Below the pieces are notes generated by a model. The model was not told the origin of the DNA and ran no database searches. It saw only the letters and a program-made list of their open reading frames with translations. A stretch of DNA of 64,000 nucleotides. Source: Anaerolineae bacterium (GTDB taxonomy: Bacteria; Chloroflexota; Anaerolineae; Aggregatilineales; J027). The stretch lies in the NCBI GenBank assembly GCA_008933735.1, contig WBUL01000003.1:62001-126000 (forward strand), given 5' to 3'. The position numbers and the translations under genes are program-made. This document shows positions 1 to 7,682 of this stretch, piece by piece (position 1 is the first letter of the stretch; each line of letters starts with the position of its first letter).

Positions 1-23
1 CAAGGGCAGGAGTAAAAAACCCT

Positions 24-1349
24 TTGGAATTTCTAATCCTGTTGATCCTGATCTTGTTCAATGGATTCCTCGCAATGTCGGAACTAGCGGTTGTATCGTC
101 ACGCCGGGCGCGTTTGCAGCATTTGTCAGAAGAAGGCAGCCAGGGAGCACAGGCCGCATTGGAACTGGCGCAGTCTCCAGGGCGATTTCTTTCGACCGTG
201 CAGGTTGGGATTACGCTCATCGGGGTGCTGTCGGGCGCATTTGGGAGTGCGGCGCTGGCTGACGATCTGTCCAGACAGGTGGAGAAAATCTCCGCGCTTG
301 AACCCTACAGCCAGACGATTTCGCTGGCTGTGATTGTGACGATCACCACATACCTGTCCCTGATTATCGGTGAATTGGTTCCCAAACAGCTTGCCATTCA
401 AAATCCTGAAAAGGCGGCGGCTCTGGTCGCGCCCTCCATGAAGAGTCTGTCGGCAGTGGCGGCACCCGTGGTCTCGCTGCTCAGTGTTTCATCCGAATTT
501 GTTCTCTGGCTGTTAGGTAGAAGTGGTCAGCAGGAACACTCAATCACCGAAGCCGAGGTGCTGGCCCTGATTGAGCAGGGGACAAAGGTGGGGGTGTTCG
601 AGACGACCGAGCAGGAGATGATCGAAGGCGTGCTGGGATTGGCCGACCAGCGCGTCACCGAACTAATGACCTTTCGTACTGAGATCATCTGGCTGGACAC
701 AGAATCATCTTACCAAGACATCCAGACAAGAATCATCGAGAATCCTTTTCATTTTTACCCGGTCTGCAAAGGCAGCATCGAAAATGTGCAGGGGGTGGTG
801 GAGGCGAAGGATCTGCTGGTGCACATCCTGAGCCAGGTGCCGTTTGACTTAAAGTCGCTGATTCGGCAGCCCATTTTTGTGCCGGAAAGTACCCGTGTGG
901 CAAAAGTCCTGGACATGTTTAAGGCGGCTCACTGTGAGGCGGCACTCGTGATTGGAGAGTTTGGCAACATCGAAGGGTTCGTGACCATTGATGACCTGGT
1001 TGGAGAAGTGTTTGGTGAAGTCGATGCTACGGAGGAACCTGACATCATTCAGCGCGAAGATGGTTCATGGCTGCTGGACGGGATGCTGCCGATCAATGAG
1101 CTGGAGGAAGTGCTGCCGGATGTGGAATTCCCCGAAGCGGAAGAGGGCGTGTATCTGACCCTGGCGGGGTTTGTGCTCCATCAGCTTGGGCGCATCCCCT
1201 CATCCGCAGAGTATTTTGACTGGGCGGGAATGCGGTTTGAAGTCATGGATATGGATGGCAACCGCGTTGACAAGGTTCTGGTGCGCCAGATCCCGCCCGC
1301 AAATATCAGCTCTGCTGAATCACATGCAGCGCCGACACAAGATGACTGA
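24..1349 (+). CDS. CorC/HlyC-type membrane protein (CNNM-CBS-CorC)
   Basis: A membrane protein of the hemolysin-C/CorC family, 441 residues, the usual length. Residues about 1-190 form the CNNM (DUF21) membrane domain: the N-terminus is a hydrophobic helix with the family motif NGFLAMSELA, and further hydrophobic helices follow. Residues about 205-330 are a CBS pair, ending in the acidic GFVTIDDLVGEVFGEV segment typical of this family. Residues about 345-430 form the CorC_HlyC transporter-associated domain. Family members are linked to Mg/Co efflux or divalent cation homeostasis; the substrate here is not determined by the sequence. The start is a TTG with AGGAG about 11 bases upstream, and no in-frame ATG fits the conserved N-terminus. 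Its 3' end overlaps the convergent TIR-fusion gene by 44 bases. Confidence 0.9.
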   Translation: MEFLILLILILFNGFLAMSELAVVSSRRARLQHLSEEGSQGAQAALELAQSPGRFLSTVQVGITLIGVLSGAFGSAALADDLSRQVEKISALEPYSQTISLAVIVTITTYLSLIIGELVPKQLAIQNPEKAAALVAPSMKSLSAVAAPVVSLLSVSSEFVLWLLGRSGQQEHSITEAEVLALIEQGTKVGVFETTEQEMIEGVLGLADQRVTELMTFRTEIIWLDTESSYQDIQTRIIENPFHFYPVCKGSIENVQGVVEAKDLLVHILSQVPFDLKSLIRQPIFVPESTRVAKVLDMFKAAHCEAALVIGEFGNIEGFVTIDDLVGEVFGEVDATEEPDIIQREDGSWLLDGMLPINELEEVLPDVEFPEAEEGVYLTLAGFVLHQLGRIPSSAEYFDWAGMRFEVMDMDGNRVDKVLVRQIPPANISSAESHAAPTQDD

Positions 1350-2154
1350 GCGCGGTATCGTAGGACTGCCGGGTGAAATCAATAAACTGGAGTTTGTGCA
1401 GGCGAAAGGGAACCCGGCATTCACGATAGAGCAGGGGGACTATCATTTTTTTGTTGTCCAGATAGTAATTCCATTCGTCATCGACGTTTTCCGATTCCAG
1501 CCCGTCCGGTGACAGCACCAGAATCATCGCGCTGCACATATCCAGCGCTCGTCCAACCTGCCGTGACCAGCTTAAGCCAGGGTCAATGTTGTGGAGATCC
1601 AGCCAGACATCAATACTGCGTCTTTTGAGATCGATGGCTAACTGCTCGACAAAGGGCTGGTCTTTGCGGGCATAACTGACAAAAAACTTGGGCGGAGTCT
1701 GCAACTTTCTTCGATGTTTAGCGAGTTCCTCGACGCTCCGGTCTAATTGCGCCAACGTCCGCTTGATGACAATTTTGCAGATTGCGATGACAATCTCCGG
1801 TGACTGCTTCGCAAAGGCATCCAAATCACTGCGGTTGATTTCGATAACACGGGTTGCTTCTGCCGTAATGACATCAGCGGTGCGGGGTTCATCGAGAATC
1901 AGGGCGAGTTCGCCAAAACAGGTGGATTGCAGCGTGTCAATGAAGTGCAGACCGCCTTCCAGGTGCTTCATGATGTCTACACGCCCGTCCAGCAGGATGT
2001 AAAATGTATCTTCAATCGCCCGTTCCTTGCACAGCAGCACTCCGGCGGGATATTCCTTTACCCGCACGGTGTCGGCTAATTGGTTCAGTAATTCTTCACT
2101 GAGTGTGCTGGCAAAGACTTTCCGCAGTGCTTCATGGATGACCCGGTTCGCCAT
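1306..2154 (-). CDS. Cyclic-nucleotide-binding domain fused to TIR domain
   Basis: A 282-residue soluble two-domain protein. Residues about 1-150 are a CNB (CAP-family) domain with an intact phosphate-binding cassette: FGELALI at 80-86 and Arg91 in PRTADV, the pair that grips the cyclic phosphate. Residues about 157-282 are a bacterial TIR_2-type domain: FFVSYARKDQPFVEQL, VWLD, the ILVLSP strand, and an acidic DDEW at 225-228 whose Glu227 is a candidate NADase glutamate. CNB-TIR fusions are known as cUMP-activated NADase effectors (PycTIR) in Pycsar anti-phage defence, which is why this gene stands out. No cyclase gene adjoins it, however, so a signalling role is equally possible. The start is the ATG at 2154 with AGGGGA six bases upstream; an ATG 18 bases earlier lacks a ribosome site. 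An extended -10 (2181-2189) and the preceding gene's terminator suggest it is transcribed alone. Confidence 0.88.
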   Translation of the reverse strand: MANRVIHEALRKVFASTLSEELLNQLADTVRVKEYPAGVLLCKERAIEDTFYILLDGRVDIMKHLEGGLHFIDTLQSTCFGELALILDEPRTADVITAEATRVIEINRSDLDAFAKQSPEIVIAICKIVIKRTLAQLDRSVEELAKHRRKLQTPPKFFVSYARKDQPFVEQLAIDLKRRSIDVWLDLHNIDPGLSWSRQVGRALDMCSAMILVLSPDGLESENVDDEWNYYLDNKKMIVPLLYRECRVPFRLHKLQFIDFTRQSYDTALSHLVSALHVIQQS

Positions 2155-2180
2155 GCCAATTCCCCTTTCCATTAATGCTT

Positions 2181-2189
2181 ATCATAGCA
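2181..2189 (-). promoter_or_regulatory. Extended -10 promoter for the CNB-TIR gene
   Basis: On the minus strand the sequence reads TGCTATGAT, an extended -10 (TGn plus TATGAT). A start around 2174 would leave a leader of roughly 20 bases that contains the AGGGGA ribosome site of the gene starting at 2154. It sits just downstream of the terminator at 2210-2231, which supports a separate transcription unit. I see no good -35 hexamer. Confidence 0.5.
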
Positions 2190-2209
2190 GCAATTGTTGG
2201 AAAGCAAAA

Positions 2210-2231
2210 AGAGCGCCCCGGAAGGCGCTCT
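2210..2231 (-). terminator. Rho-independent terminator of the 2237-3595 gene
   Basis: An eight-base-pair stem AGAGCGCC/GGCGCTCT with a six-base loop starts six bases past the stop codon. On the minus strand it is followed by a T-rich run (TTTTTGCTTT), as in a classical intrinsic terminator. Confidence 0.8.
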
Positions 2232-2236
2232 GCTTG

Positions 2237-3595
2237 TTATGGGATCAGGACTTCGGCGGCTTCGATCAGCAGAGTGTAACTCTCCGTCGCTGCATCATAC
2301 GTGTAGAGGCCAGGGGGCATCGCATCTCCGTATTGCCAGAACAGAATCGAACCATCGTCCGCAATCGCGTAGTAATGTCCCTGGTCACTGTGAGGAAGCT
2401 GGACAGGCGGTTCATCTGAAAGGAGATACAGGTACGTAATATCTGTTCCTTCGTAAATGAGGATGCCGCCGTCGTCGTAGAGTATCTCGACCGGTTCGGT
2501 GTATGGGATTTCAAACGCGGTCTGTTGATTGGCCGTATCCCACAGCGAAAACAGCGTCGGATTCTCCGGATCATTAACGACCAGCAGCCAGCGCCCGTCC
2601 GGCGAAAAGATTTCATCAAAGGGTGTCCATACACTCAATGATGTCCAGTAACCCAGCAGCGAGGCCGTGCCATCGGGTGTGATGTTGACCAGACTGCTGC
2701 TATAGAGATCAAAGGCGGTTAACTGCGATGCGTCCGACATATGAACTGGAACCACAGCCCCCTCGCTGGTTGGCACGACGAATGTCAAATTACTGCCACC
2801 GTCAAAGGGATACAACTCAATGGCGCAGTTTTTCAGGCAGTTCAGCGGGGTCGCATATACATTGTCATCAAAGATTCCCCACAAACGTTCCGAGTCCTCC
2901 GCTAATACAGCGGCGCTGGCATCGGGGCTAATGAGCAAATAGGTCACAGGCTCGGTTGGGGCTCCGTAGAGCCAGTGTTCGCCATATCGGTCGGCGGCAA
3001 TGCGGGCGAAGCGATCTTCTTCAATAGTGAAAAAAATATGCTCATTGCCTGTCGCAAGCGTGCGTTCAACAAGGTGCCAGGTGGAATTGTTGTCTCCCTG
3101 GCGCACATAACGAAGCATCTGTCCGTCTTCCGAAAAGCGAAGGCTGTCTTGACCAAAATAGACCGGCGTTGGGCTGATCATTTCTGCTGTGTGGGTTTCA
3201 ACGTTGACCAGCAGCCCGGTTACGACGGATGCATCACCGGGAATCTGCATAAAAACATAGGGCAGATGGGTTTCTCGGATAATCAGCTCATCTTCCAGTA
3301 CCGCCAGATCAAAAGACAGGGGAATCTGGCTGGCGGCCTCCGGCGTGAGATGAAACAGGCCGGGTGTGCCGTCAATATTCAGTATCGCCAATGCAGATTG
3401 TTCATCCAGGGCGTAGCCATAACCGCGCTCGGTCAGGCCGTTCAGGAGGATATTGGTCTCCCCTTTGGCTGTATAGGCGATGACCTGCCCATCCACGAGG
3501 TTCTGGGCGAAGTACCATCGTTCGGGCGCGGCAGCCGACACCTGGGCTATTCCCGCCAAAAGAGACATCAGTAAAATCAGAATCCGAAAGCGCAT
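2237..3595 (-). CDS. Secreted beta-propeller-like protein of unknown function
   Basis: A 452-residue exported protein that I do not recognise as a named family. It begins with a clear Sec signal peptide (basic MRFR, a leucine-rich core, cleavage near VSA-AAPERW). The rest contains repeated beta-strand segments such as LLISPDASAAVLAEDSERLWGIFDD and FSPDGRWLLVVNDPENPTLFSLWD, which resemble the blades of TolB/WD40-like propellers. There are no membrane helices after the signal. The start is the ATG at 3595 with GGAG nine bases upstream; a TTG at 3610 is in frame but lies upstream of that site. It is followed by an intrinsic terminator and preceded by a hairpin after the esterase gene, so it is probably monocistronic. 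Role unknown; a periplasmic or surface binding protein is a reasonable guess. Confidence 0.75.
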   Translation of the reverse strand: MRFRILILLMSLLAGIAQVSAAAPERWYFAQNLVDGQVIAYTAKGETNILLNGLTERGYGYALDEQSALAILNIDGTPGLFHLTPEAASQIPLSFDLAVLEDELIIRETHLPYVFMQIPGDASVVTGLLVNVETHTAEMISPTPVYFGQDSLRFSEDGQMLRYVRQGDNNSTWHLVERTLATGNEHIFFTIEEDRFARIAADRYGEHWLYGAPTEPVTYLLISPDASAAVLAEDSERLWGIFDDNVYATPLNCLKNCAIELYPFDGGSNLTFVVPTSEGAVVPVHMSDASQLTAFDLYSSSLVNITPDGTASLLGYWTSLSVWTPFDEIFSPDGRWLLVVNDPENPTLFSLWDTANQQTAFEIPYTEPVEILYDDGGILIYEGTDITYLYLLSDEPPVQLPHSDQGHYYAIADDGSILFWQYGDAMPPGLYTYDAATESYTLLIEAAEVLIP

Positions 3596-3685
3596 AGGAT
3601 TAATCTCCAATCGTTACTCTCTAGTGTGATCCTTTCGAGAGATTTACGCTTCAGACTTTAGGTGGAATCAGGTAAAGGTTCTGTT

Positions 3686-3711
3686 GTTCCCGCCCTGACA
3701 GGAGCGGGAAC
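3686..3711 (-). terminator. Hairpin without U-tract after the esterase gene
   Basis: GTTCCCGC (3686-3693) pairs with GCGGGAAC (3704-3711), and the inner CCT/AGG extends the stem. It lies just past the stop of the minus-strand gene ending at 3721. No T-run follows on either strand, so it is a U-less (I-shaped) terminator or an RNA-protecting 3' hairpin rather than a classical terminator. Confidence 0.45.
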
Positions 3712-3720
3712 AGGACAGTT

Positions 3721-4350
3721 TCAGAGGATACTTTTCATCATCTGCCGGACGAAGTCCACTTCATCCTGATTGATGGTGTGCCCCAGGTTGGGATACAGCC
3801 GTTCGGTCACATCCGCGCTTAACTGACGCAGAATATGAGTGCTTTCGCGGACTCGCTCGGCGGGTATGTGAAAATCTGGGTCGCTGCAACCGAGGAAGGC
3901 GGGTGTGCCATCCAACGAGCCCGTGTAGTTTTCCAGTGTAACTTTGTCACCGATCAGACCGCCGCTAAGGACAGCGACTCCACCCCAGCGTTTCGCGTTT
4001 CGGGCCGCATATTCAACCACCAGACAGGCCCCCTGTGAAAACCCCAGCAGGATAATTTTTTCGGCAGGGATACCATGCTGCTCGATCTGGACGACCACTT
4101 CGCCGACACGCTGCAAGGCAGACGAGAGATGAGGCTCGTTCTGCGCGGTGGGCGCAATAAACCGCTGGGGATACCAGGTGTACCCGGCAGCCTGCGGTGC
4201 GAGATAGGCAAATTCCGGCAGGTCGAATTCGGAGGCCAGCGAGAGAATGCTTTCCGCCGATGCGCCGCGCCCATGAACCATGATCATCGCGGCGCTTGCG
4301 TCTGAGAGCGGTTTTCCTGCCGCTAAAAGCGGCTGATTCTGGTGAATCAT
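3721..4350 (-). CDS. Phospholipase/carboxylesterase (MhqD-like alpha/beta hydrolase)
   Basis: A 209-residue alpha/beta hydrolase of the COG0400 phospholipase/carboxylesterase family. The nucleophile elbow GFSQG is present (LLGFSQGACLV), with a late Asp (SDPDFHIP) and His (LGHTINQDE) that complete the Ser-Asp-His triad. The N-terminal MVHGRGASAESIL is the oxyanion-side loop. The start is the ATG at 4350, whose first four bases form ATGA with the stop of the upstream dioxygenase gene; a longer reading frame exists but would run into that gene. In Bacillus subtilis the same pair, a ring-cleaving dioxygenase followed by this esterase, is mhqED, induced by quinones. The pairing here suggests aromatic or quinone detoxification, though no MhqR-type regulator is next to it. 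Confidence 0.88.
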   Translation of the reverse strand: MIHQNQPLLAAGKPLSDASAAMIMVHGRGASAESILSLASEFDLPEFAYLAPQAAGYTWYPQRFIAPTAQNEPHLSSALQRVGEVVVQIEQHGIPAEKIILLGFSQGACLVVEYAARNAKRWGGVAVLSGGLIGDKVTLENYTGSLDGTPAFLGCSDPDFHIPAERVRESTHILRQLSADVTERLYPNLGHTINQDEVDFVRQMMKSIL

Positions 4351-5435
4351 CGGACTTTCACTCCGTTCCATTCCGGCGTGGTCAGTGGGGTCAAAATCTG
4401 CTCGATGGCGGGGCGGCGATCTTCGTACCAGGGCGGCAGCATGAGTTTTTGACCCAACTCAGCCTCGTCCTCGTCAATCAGAAAACCGGGTCCAACGGTT
4501 GCCAGTTCAACGATGTGCCCGTCGGGATCGTTGGTGTAGATGCTCTTGAAGTAGATGCGATCCATGATGGGGGATACGCGGAAACCGGCCCGGATGAGTT
4601 TTTCGCGCCACTGCTGTTGTTCGTCTTCGTCTTTGACCGCCAGCGCAAAGTGATGTGTCTGGCCTGCACCCATTTCGGCGCGGCGGGTACGTTTGGGGTC
4701 GCGCTCAAAGTAGGTAATCAGCGTGCCGGGTTTGCCGTCATCAACGCCCCAATACCAGTGGGCTGAGTTCGGGTCGTCAAAATTCGATGTTTGTTTGACT
4801 CTTCTCATGCCAAGCAGTTCGCCGAAAAAAGCATGGGTGCGTTCAATGTCGGAGCCGATAGCACTGATATGATGCATTCCGTCCATCAGCGCCATATCAG
4901 AGGTGATGTCGGGAACGGGTTCCGGCCAGGTTTCTCCTCTAATGCGGTTTTCGTCGCGGTTGTTCACCATCATAGCTTCGGGGGGTGCTTTGTACTCTGT
5001 GCCGATTTTGTCCGTTTCTTCATCCACGGTCCAACCCGGCCCATCCGTCGCAATTTCCAGAATCGTGCCATCCGGGTCATTGAAGTAGATTGATTTAAAG
5101 TAGTGGCGGTCATAGGGACCGCTCACCTCAAGCCCGAAGTCGGTCAAGCGGCGCTTCCATTTGAGCAGGCCGTTATAATCCTGCACGCGCAGGGCAAAAT
5201 GGTGGGTACCGCCAATCCCTGATCTGCCAGGGGCTGAATCGGGGATTTCAAAAAAGGTGATCGCTGTACCGGGCCGCCCCGTTTCATCCCCAAAATAGAG
5301 GTGGTAGTAACCGGGCGCGTCGAAGTTCACCGTTTTTTTGATCATCCGCTGCCCCAGAACACGTGTGTAAAAATCCACGTTGCGCTGTGCGTTGGCGGTA
5401 ATTAATGTGATGTGGTGGATACCGAGGATTTTCAT
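4347..5435 (-). CDS. Ring-cleaving dioxygenase, VOC family (MhqE/MhqO-like)
   Basis: A 362-residue protein with two vicinal-oxygen-chelate (glyoxalase/bleomycin-resistance) domains, residues about 4-150 and 190-320. Each half carries the expected metal ligand pattern: HHITL and HHFALRV with DGTILEIATDGPG in the first, HHISAI and HHFALAV with DGHIVELATVGPG in the second. The duplicated phrase FKSIYxNDPDG is typical of the MhqA/MhqO/MhqE ring-cleaving dioxygenases, Fe-dependent enzymes that open hydroquinone or catechol-like rings. It is translationally coupled (ATGA) to the esterase that follows. Natural substrate unknown. Confidence 0.9.
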   Translation of the reverse strand: MKILGIHHITLITANAQRNVDFYTRVLGQRMIKKTVNFDAPGYYHLYFGDETGRPGTAITFFEIPDSAPGRSGIGGTHHFALRVQDYNGLLKWKRRLTDFGLEVSGPYDRHYFKSIYFNDPDGTILEIATDGPGWTVDEETDKIGTEYKAPPEAMMVNNRDENRIRGETWPEPVPDITSDMALMDGMHHISAIGSDIERTHAFFGELLGMRRVKQTSNFDDPNSAHWYWGVDDGKPGTLITYFERDPKRTRRAEMGAGQTHHFALAVKDEDEQQQWREKLIRAGFRVSPIMDRIYFKSIYTNDPDGHIVELATVGPGFLIDEDEAELGQKLMLPPWYEDRRPAIEQILTPLTTPEWNGVKVR

Positions 5436-5511
5436 GCCGCTTCTTCCCTAATATGCTTGACTAAAGCCTAACACACTCCGGTAGGGAATCATATAAGAGG
5501 AGAATTAGAAA

Positions 5512-5525
5512 CGGACTAAAGTCCG
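5512..5525. repeat. Short inverted repeat CGGACTAAAGTCCG
   Basis: A five-base-pair stem, CGGAC/GTCCG, with a TAAA loop sits in the 159-base gap between the FHA gene and the dioxygenase gene. On the plus strand it is followed by ATTTTTC, resembling a weak terminator, but no plus-strand gene ends here. On the minus strand it lies upstream of the dioxygenase start and could be an operator. The rest of the gap shows nothing else I can name. Confidence 0.3.
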
Positions 5526-5594
5526 ATTTTTCTAGCGTTTTTTTAACGGTCTCAACTGCTCCTTCAGGAGGGAGATTCTGCCATTCGAGAATGT

Positions 5595-6413
5595 CTAGTT
5601 CATCGAGATTTTGAACTTTAGCTCAGCGAAGAAAACGATCATATTATCTTCAACTGGCTTGGGTTCAAAAGGGGCAAGCCGGTCATTGAAGATGCGTGTT
5701 CCTGCTTTACTGTTTAAGTCTTCGAGATACCATTTGTTTTCCTTCAGGACAAATCGAGCGTGCTGGCGAGAGACACGTCGCTGCCCATACGGGCCAAGGT
5801 CAAGGTCAACAAAATTGTTTTGCTGGGGGACGTTGCGCCCAATGGTAAACACCTCGGCGCGAGGCGGAATCTTAAAAACGAGATCGTTGTTCGCCATGTG
5901 CAGGGTAACCTGCGGAACCGCCACCACTGGGGCGCCGCAGTAATGGCAGAACTGCGCCCCTGGGATGAGGGGTGTTTTGCACGAGCGACATTTTTCGAGG
6001 TTTTGCTGCTGGGGTGCGCCGCAGTTGGAACAGAATTTATCATCCTTCGAATGCAGTTCTGATTTGCAGACTTCACAAAACACATCTGGAATCGACGATG
6101 CAGCCACATTAAGTGTGGCAAATGAATCTGTTTTGAAAGAGGGTGATTGAAGGGGTTCAGGTTTGGTTTCGCCCTTGACCGCGCTCAGGGGTGCGACTGG
6201 CGGCGAAGGGTTGGCAAAATCGTTCTTAAACAGATCCGATAGACTTTTTTCATTGACTAAATCACTTTTTTCCATTCCCGCTGTATCTTCATCCAGGAGT
6301 TCATTTTCCGGGGTTCGGGTGATGGGCTGGTTATCAGACAGGGATTTGCCACATTGACCGCAATACAACGCACCGGGATCGTTCTCTTTGCCGCAGTTGG
6401 CGCACCTGCTCAT
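5595..6413 (-). CDS. Triple zinc-ribbon protein with C-terminal FHA domain
   Basis: A 272-residue cytoplasmic protein. Three CxxC...CxxC zinc ribbons are visible: Cys4/7/18/21, Cys113/116/128/131 and Cys142/145/156/159. A low-complexity linker of about 85 residues separates the first from the other two. Residues about 170-272 are an FHA domain with the key residues IGR (191-193), SRQH (215-218) and Asn234 before AGT, so it should bind phosphothreonine peptides. Zinc-ribbon/FHA proteins are common in Chloroflexota and cyanobacteria and usually read out Ser/Thr kinase signalling, but no Ser/Thr kinase gene is in this window. AAGGA lies upstream of the ATG at 6413. The upstream CoA-transferase gene ends only 59 bases earlier, so co-transcription with the 14-6.4 kb operon is possible. 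Confidence 0.88.
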   Translation of the reverse strand: MSRCANCGKENDPGALYCGQCGKSLSDNQPITRTPENELLDEDTAGMEKSDLVNEKSLSDLFKNDFANPSPPVAPLSAVKGETKPEPLQSPSFKTDSFATLNVAASSIPDVFCEVCKSELHSKDDKFCSNCGAPQQQNLEKCRSCKTPLIPGAQFCHYCGAPVVAVPQVTLHMANNDLVFKIPPRAEVFTIGRNVPQQNNFVDLDLGPYGQRRVSRQHARFVLKENKWYLEDLNSKAGTRIFNDRLAPFEPKPVEDNMIVFFAELKFKISMN

Positions 6414-6472
6414 CTTGCGTCTTTCCTTCTGGTTGTTATCTCAATGGTAAGTTTATCAGAAATTGCCAGGAT

Positions 6473-7681
6473 TCAGATAATGCCACGCCCCCGATGAAGG
6501 CAAATTATTTCAGAACTCATACCGAGCCATTCCTGCAATATCTCATCTGTATGTTGGCCCAGCAGGGGCGGCGGACGGCGCAGGGTGGCAGGAGTGGCCG
6601 AAAAACGGGTCACTGGAGCCAACAGGTTTACCAGGGTTCCGTTTGCCAGGGCGACTGTTTGCACCAGGTCTCGCGCCTGCGCGTGTTCATCCGATAGGGC
6701 GGTGGGGATATCGTTGATCGGACTGGCAGGAACCCCGGCAGCCCGCAGTGTCTTGATCCAGTGTGCGGCGTTTTTTTTGCGGAGCAGCGGCACCAGGATG
6801 GCAATGAGGGTATCTCGATTCTCGACGCGGGCGGGGTTGGTGGCGAATCGTTGATCCTGTGCCAGTTCAGGCTGTTCGATGACCGTGCATAGCCGCTTAA
6901 ACTGCCCGTCATTCCCGACATTCAGGATGAAATAGCCGTCAGACGCTTCAAAGGTCTGGTAAGGGACGATATTGGCGTGAGCATTCCCATAGCGGATCGG
7001 AGGGCTGCCAGAAACGAGGTAGTTGCTGGCAACATTGACCAGCGACGCTATCTGTGTATCCAGCAGGGCAATGTCGATGAACTGCCCCTGTCCTGTTTTT
7101 TGTGAATGAAACAGCGCTGCCTGGATGGCATTGGCGGCCATCATTCCGGTGAGGACATCTGAGATTGCCACACCGATTTTATAAGGCATTCCGTCCTCCG
7201 GGCCAGTGATGGACATCAGGCCACTTTGTCCCTGAATAGCGTAGTCATAGCCGGGAAGATGGGCATAGGGGCCAGTCTGCCCATATCCGCTGATGCTGCA
7301 ATAAACCAGGGAAGGGTGTTCTACATGCAGGGTCTCATAATCAAGGCGGTATTCCGCCATCTGCCCGACCTTAAAATTTTCGATCAGAATGTGGCTCTTC
7401 AGAGCAAGCTGGCGGGCGACCTCCTGCCCCTCAGCCGATTTTAAATCCAGCGTCAGGCTGCGTTTGTTGCGGTTCACGCTGAGGTAATAAGCACTCTGTT
7501 TGTCTGCACCGTCGCCTGCCCAGGGCGGCCCCCACTGACGGGTATCATCCCCAGAGTGAGGGCGTTCCACCTTAATTACATCCGCGCCGAAGTCGGCCAG
7601 CAGCATCGTGCAGAACGGCCCCGCCAGAATACGGGTAAAATCAAGCACGCGGATTCCATCGAGTGGGGTCACGTCCGCCAT
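6473..7681 (-). CDS. CaiB/BaiF family CoA transferase (class III)
   Basis: A 402-residue class III CoA transferase. The N-terminus LDGIRVLDFTRILAGPFCTM, the block GADVIKVERPHSGDDTRQWGPP and the NKRSLTLDLKS motif are diagnostic. The catalytic aspartate is in PGYDYAIQGQSG. The family moves CoA between organic acids such as formate/oxalate, carnitine or succinate/citramalate; the acids used here cannot be read from sequence. The start is the ATG at 7681, one base after the stop of the upstream molybdenum hydroxylase. A longer open frame upstream lies wholly within that gene and does not resemble the family. As the last gene of the seven-gene operon, it may process the product of the hydroxylase. 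Confidence 0.93.
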   Translation of the reverse strand: MADVTPLDGIRVLDFTRILAGPFCTMLLADFGADVIKVERPHSGDDTRQWGPPWAGDGADKQSAYYLSVNRNKRSLTLDLKSAEGQEVARQLALKSHILIENFKVGQMAEYRLDYETLHVEHPSLVYCSISGYGQTGPYAHLPGYDYAIQGQSGLMSITGPEDGMPYKIGVAISDVLTGMMAANAIQAALFHSQKTGQGQFIDIALLDTQIASLVNVASNYLVSGSPPIRYGNAHANIVPYQTFEASDGYFILNVGNDGQFKRLCTVIEQPELAQDQRFATNPARVENRDTLIAILVPLLRKKNAAHWIKTLRAAGVPASPINDIPTALSDEHAQARDLVQTVALANGTLVNLLAPVTRFSATPATLRRPPPLLGQHTDEILQEWLGMSSEIICLHRGRGII

Positions 7682-7682
7682 T

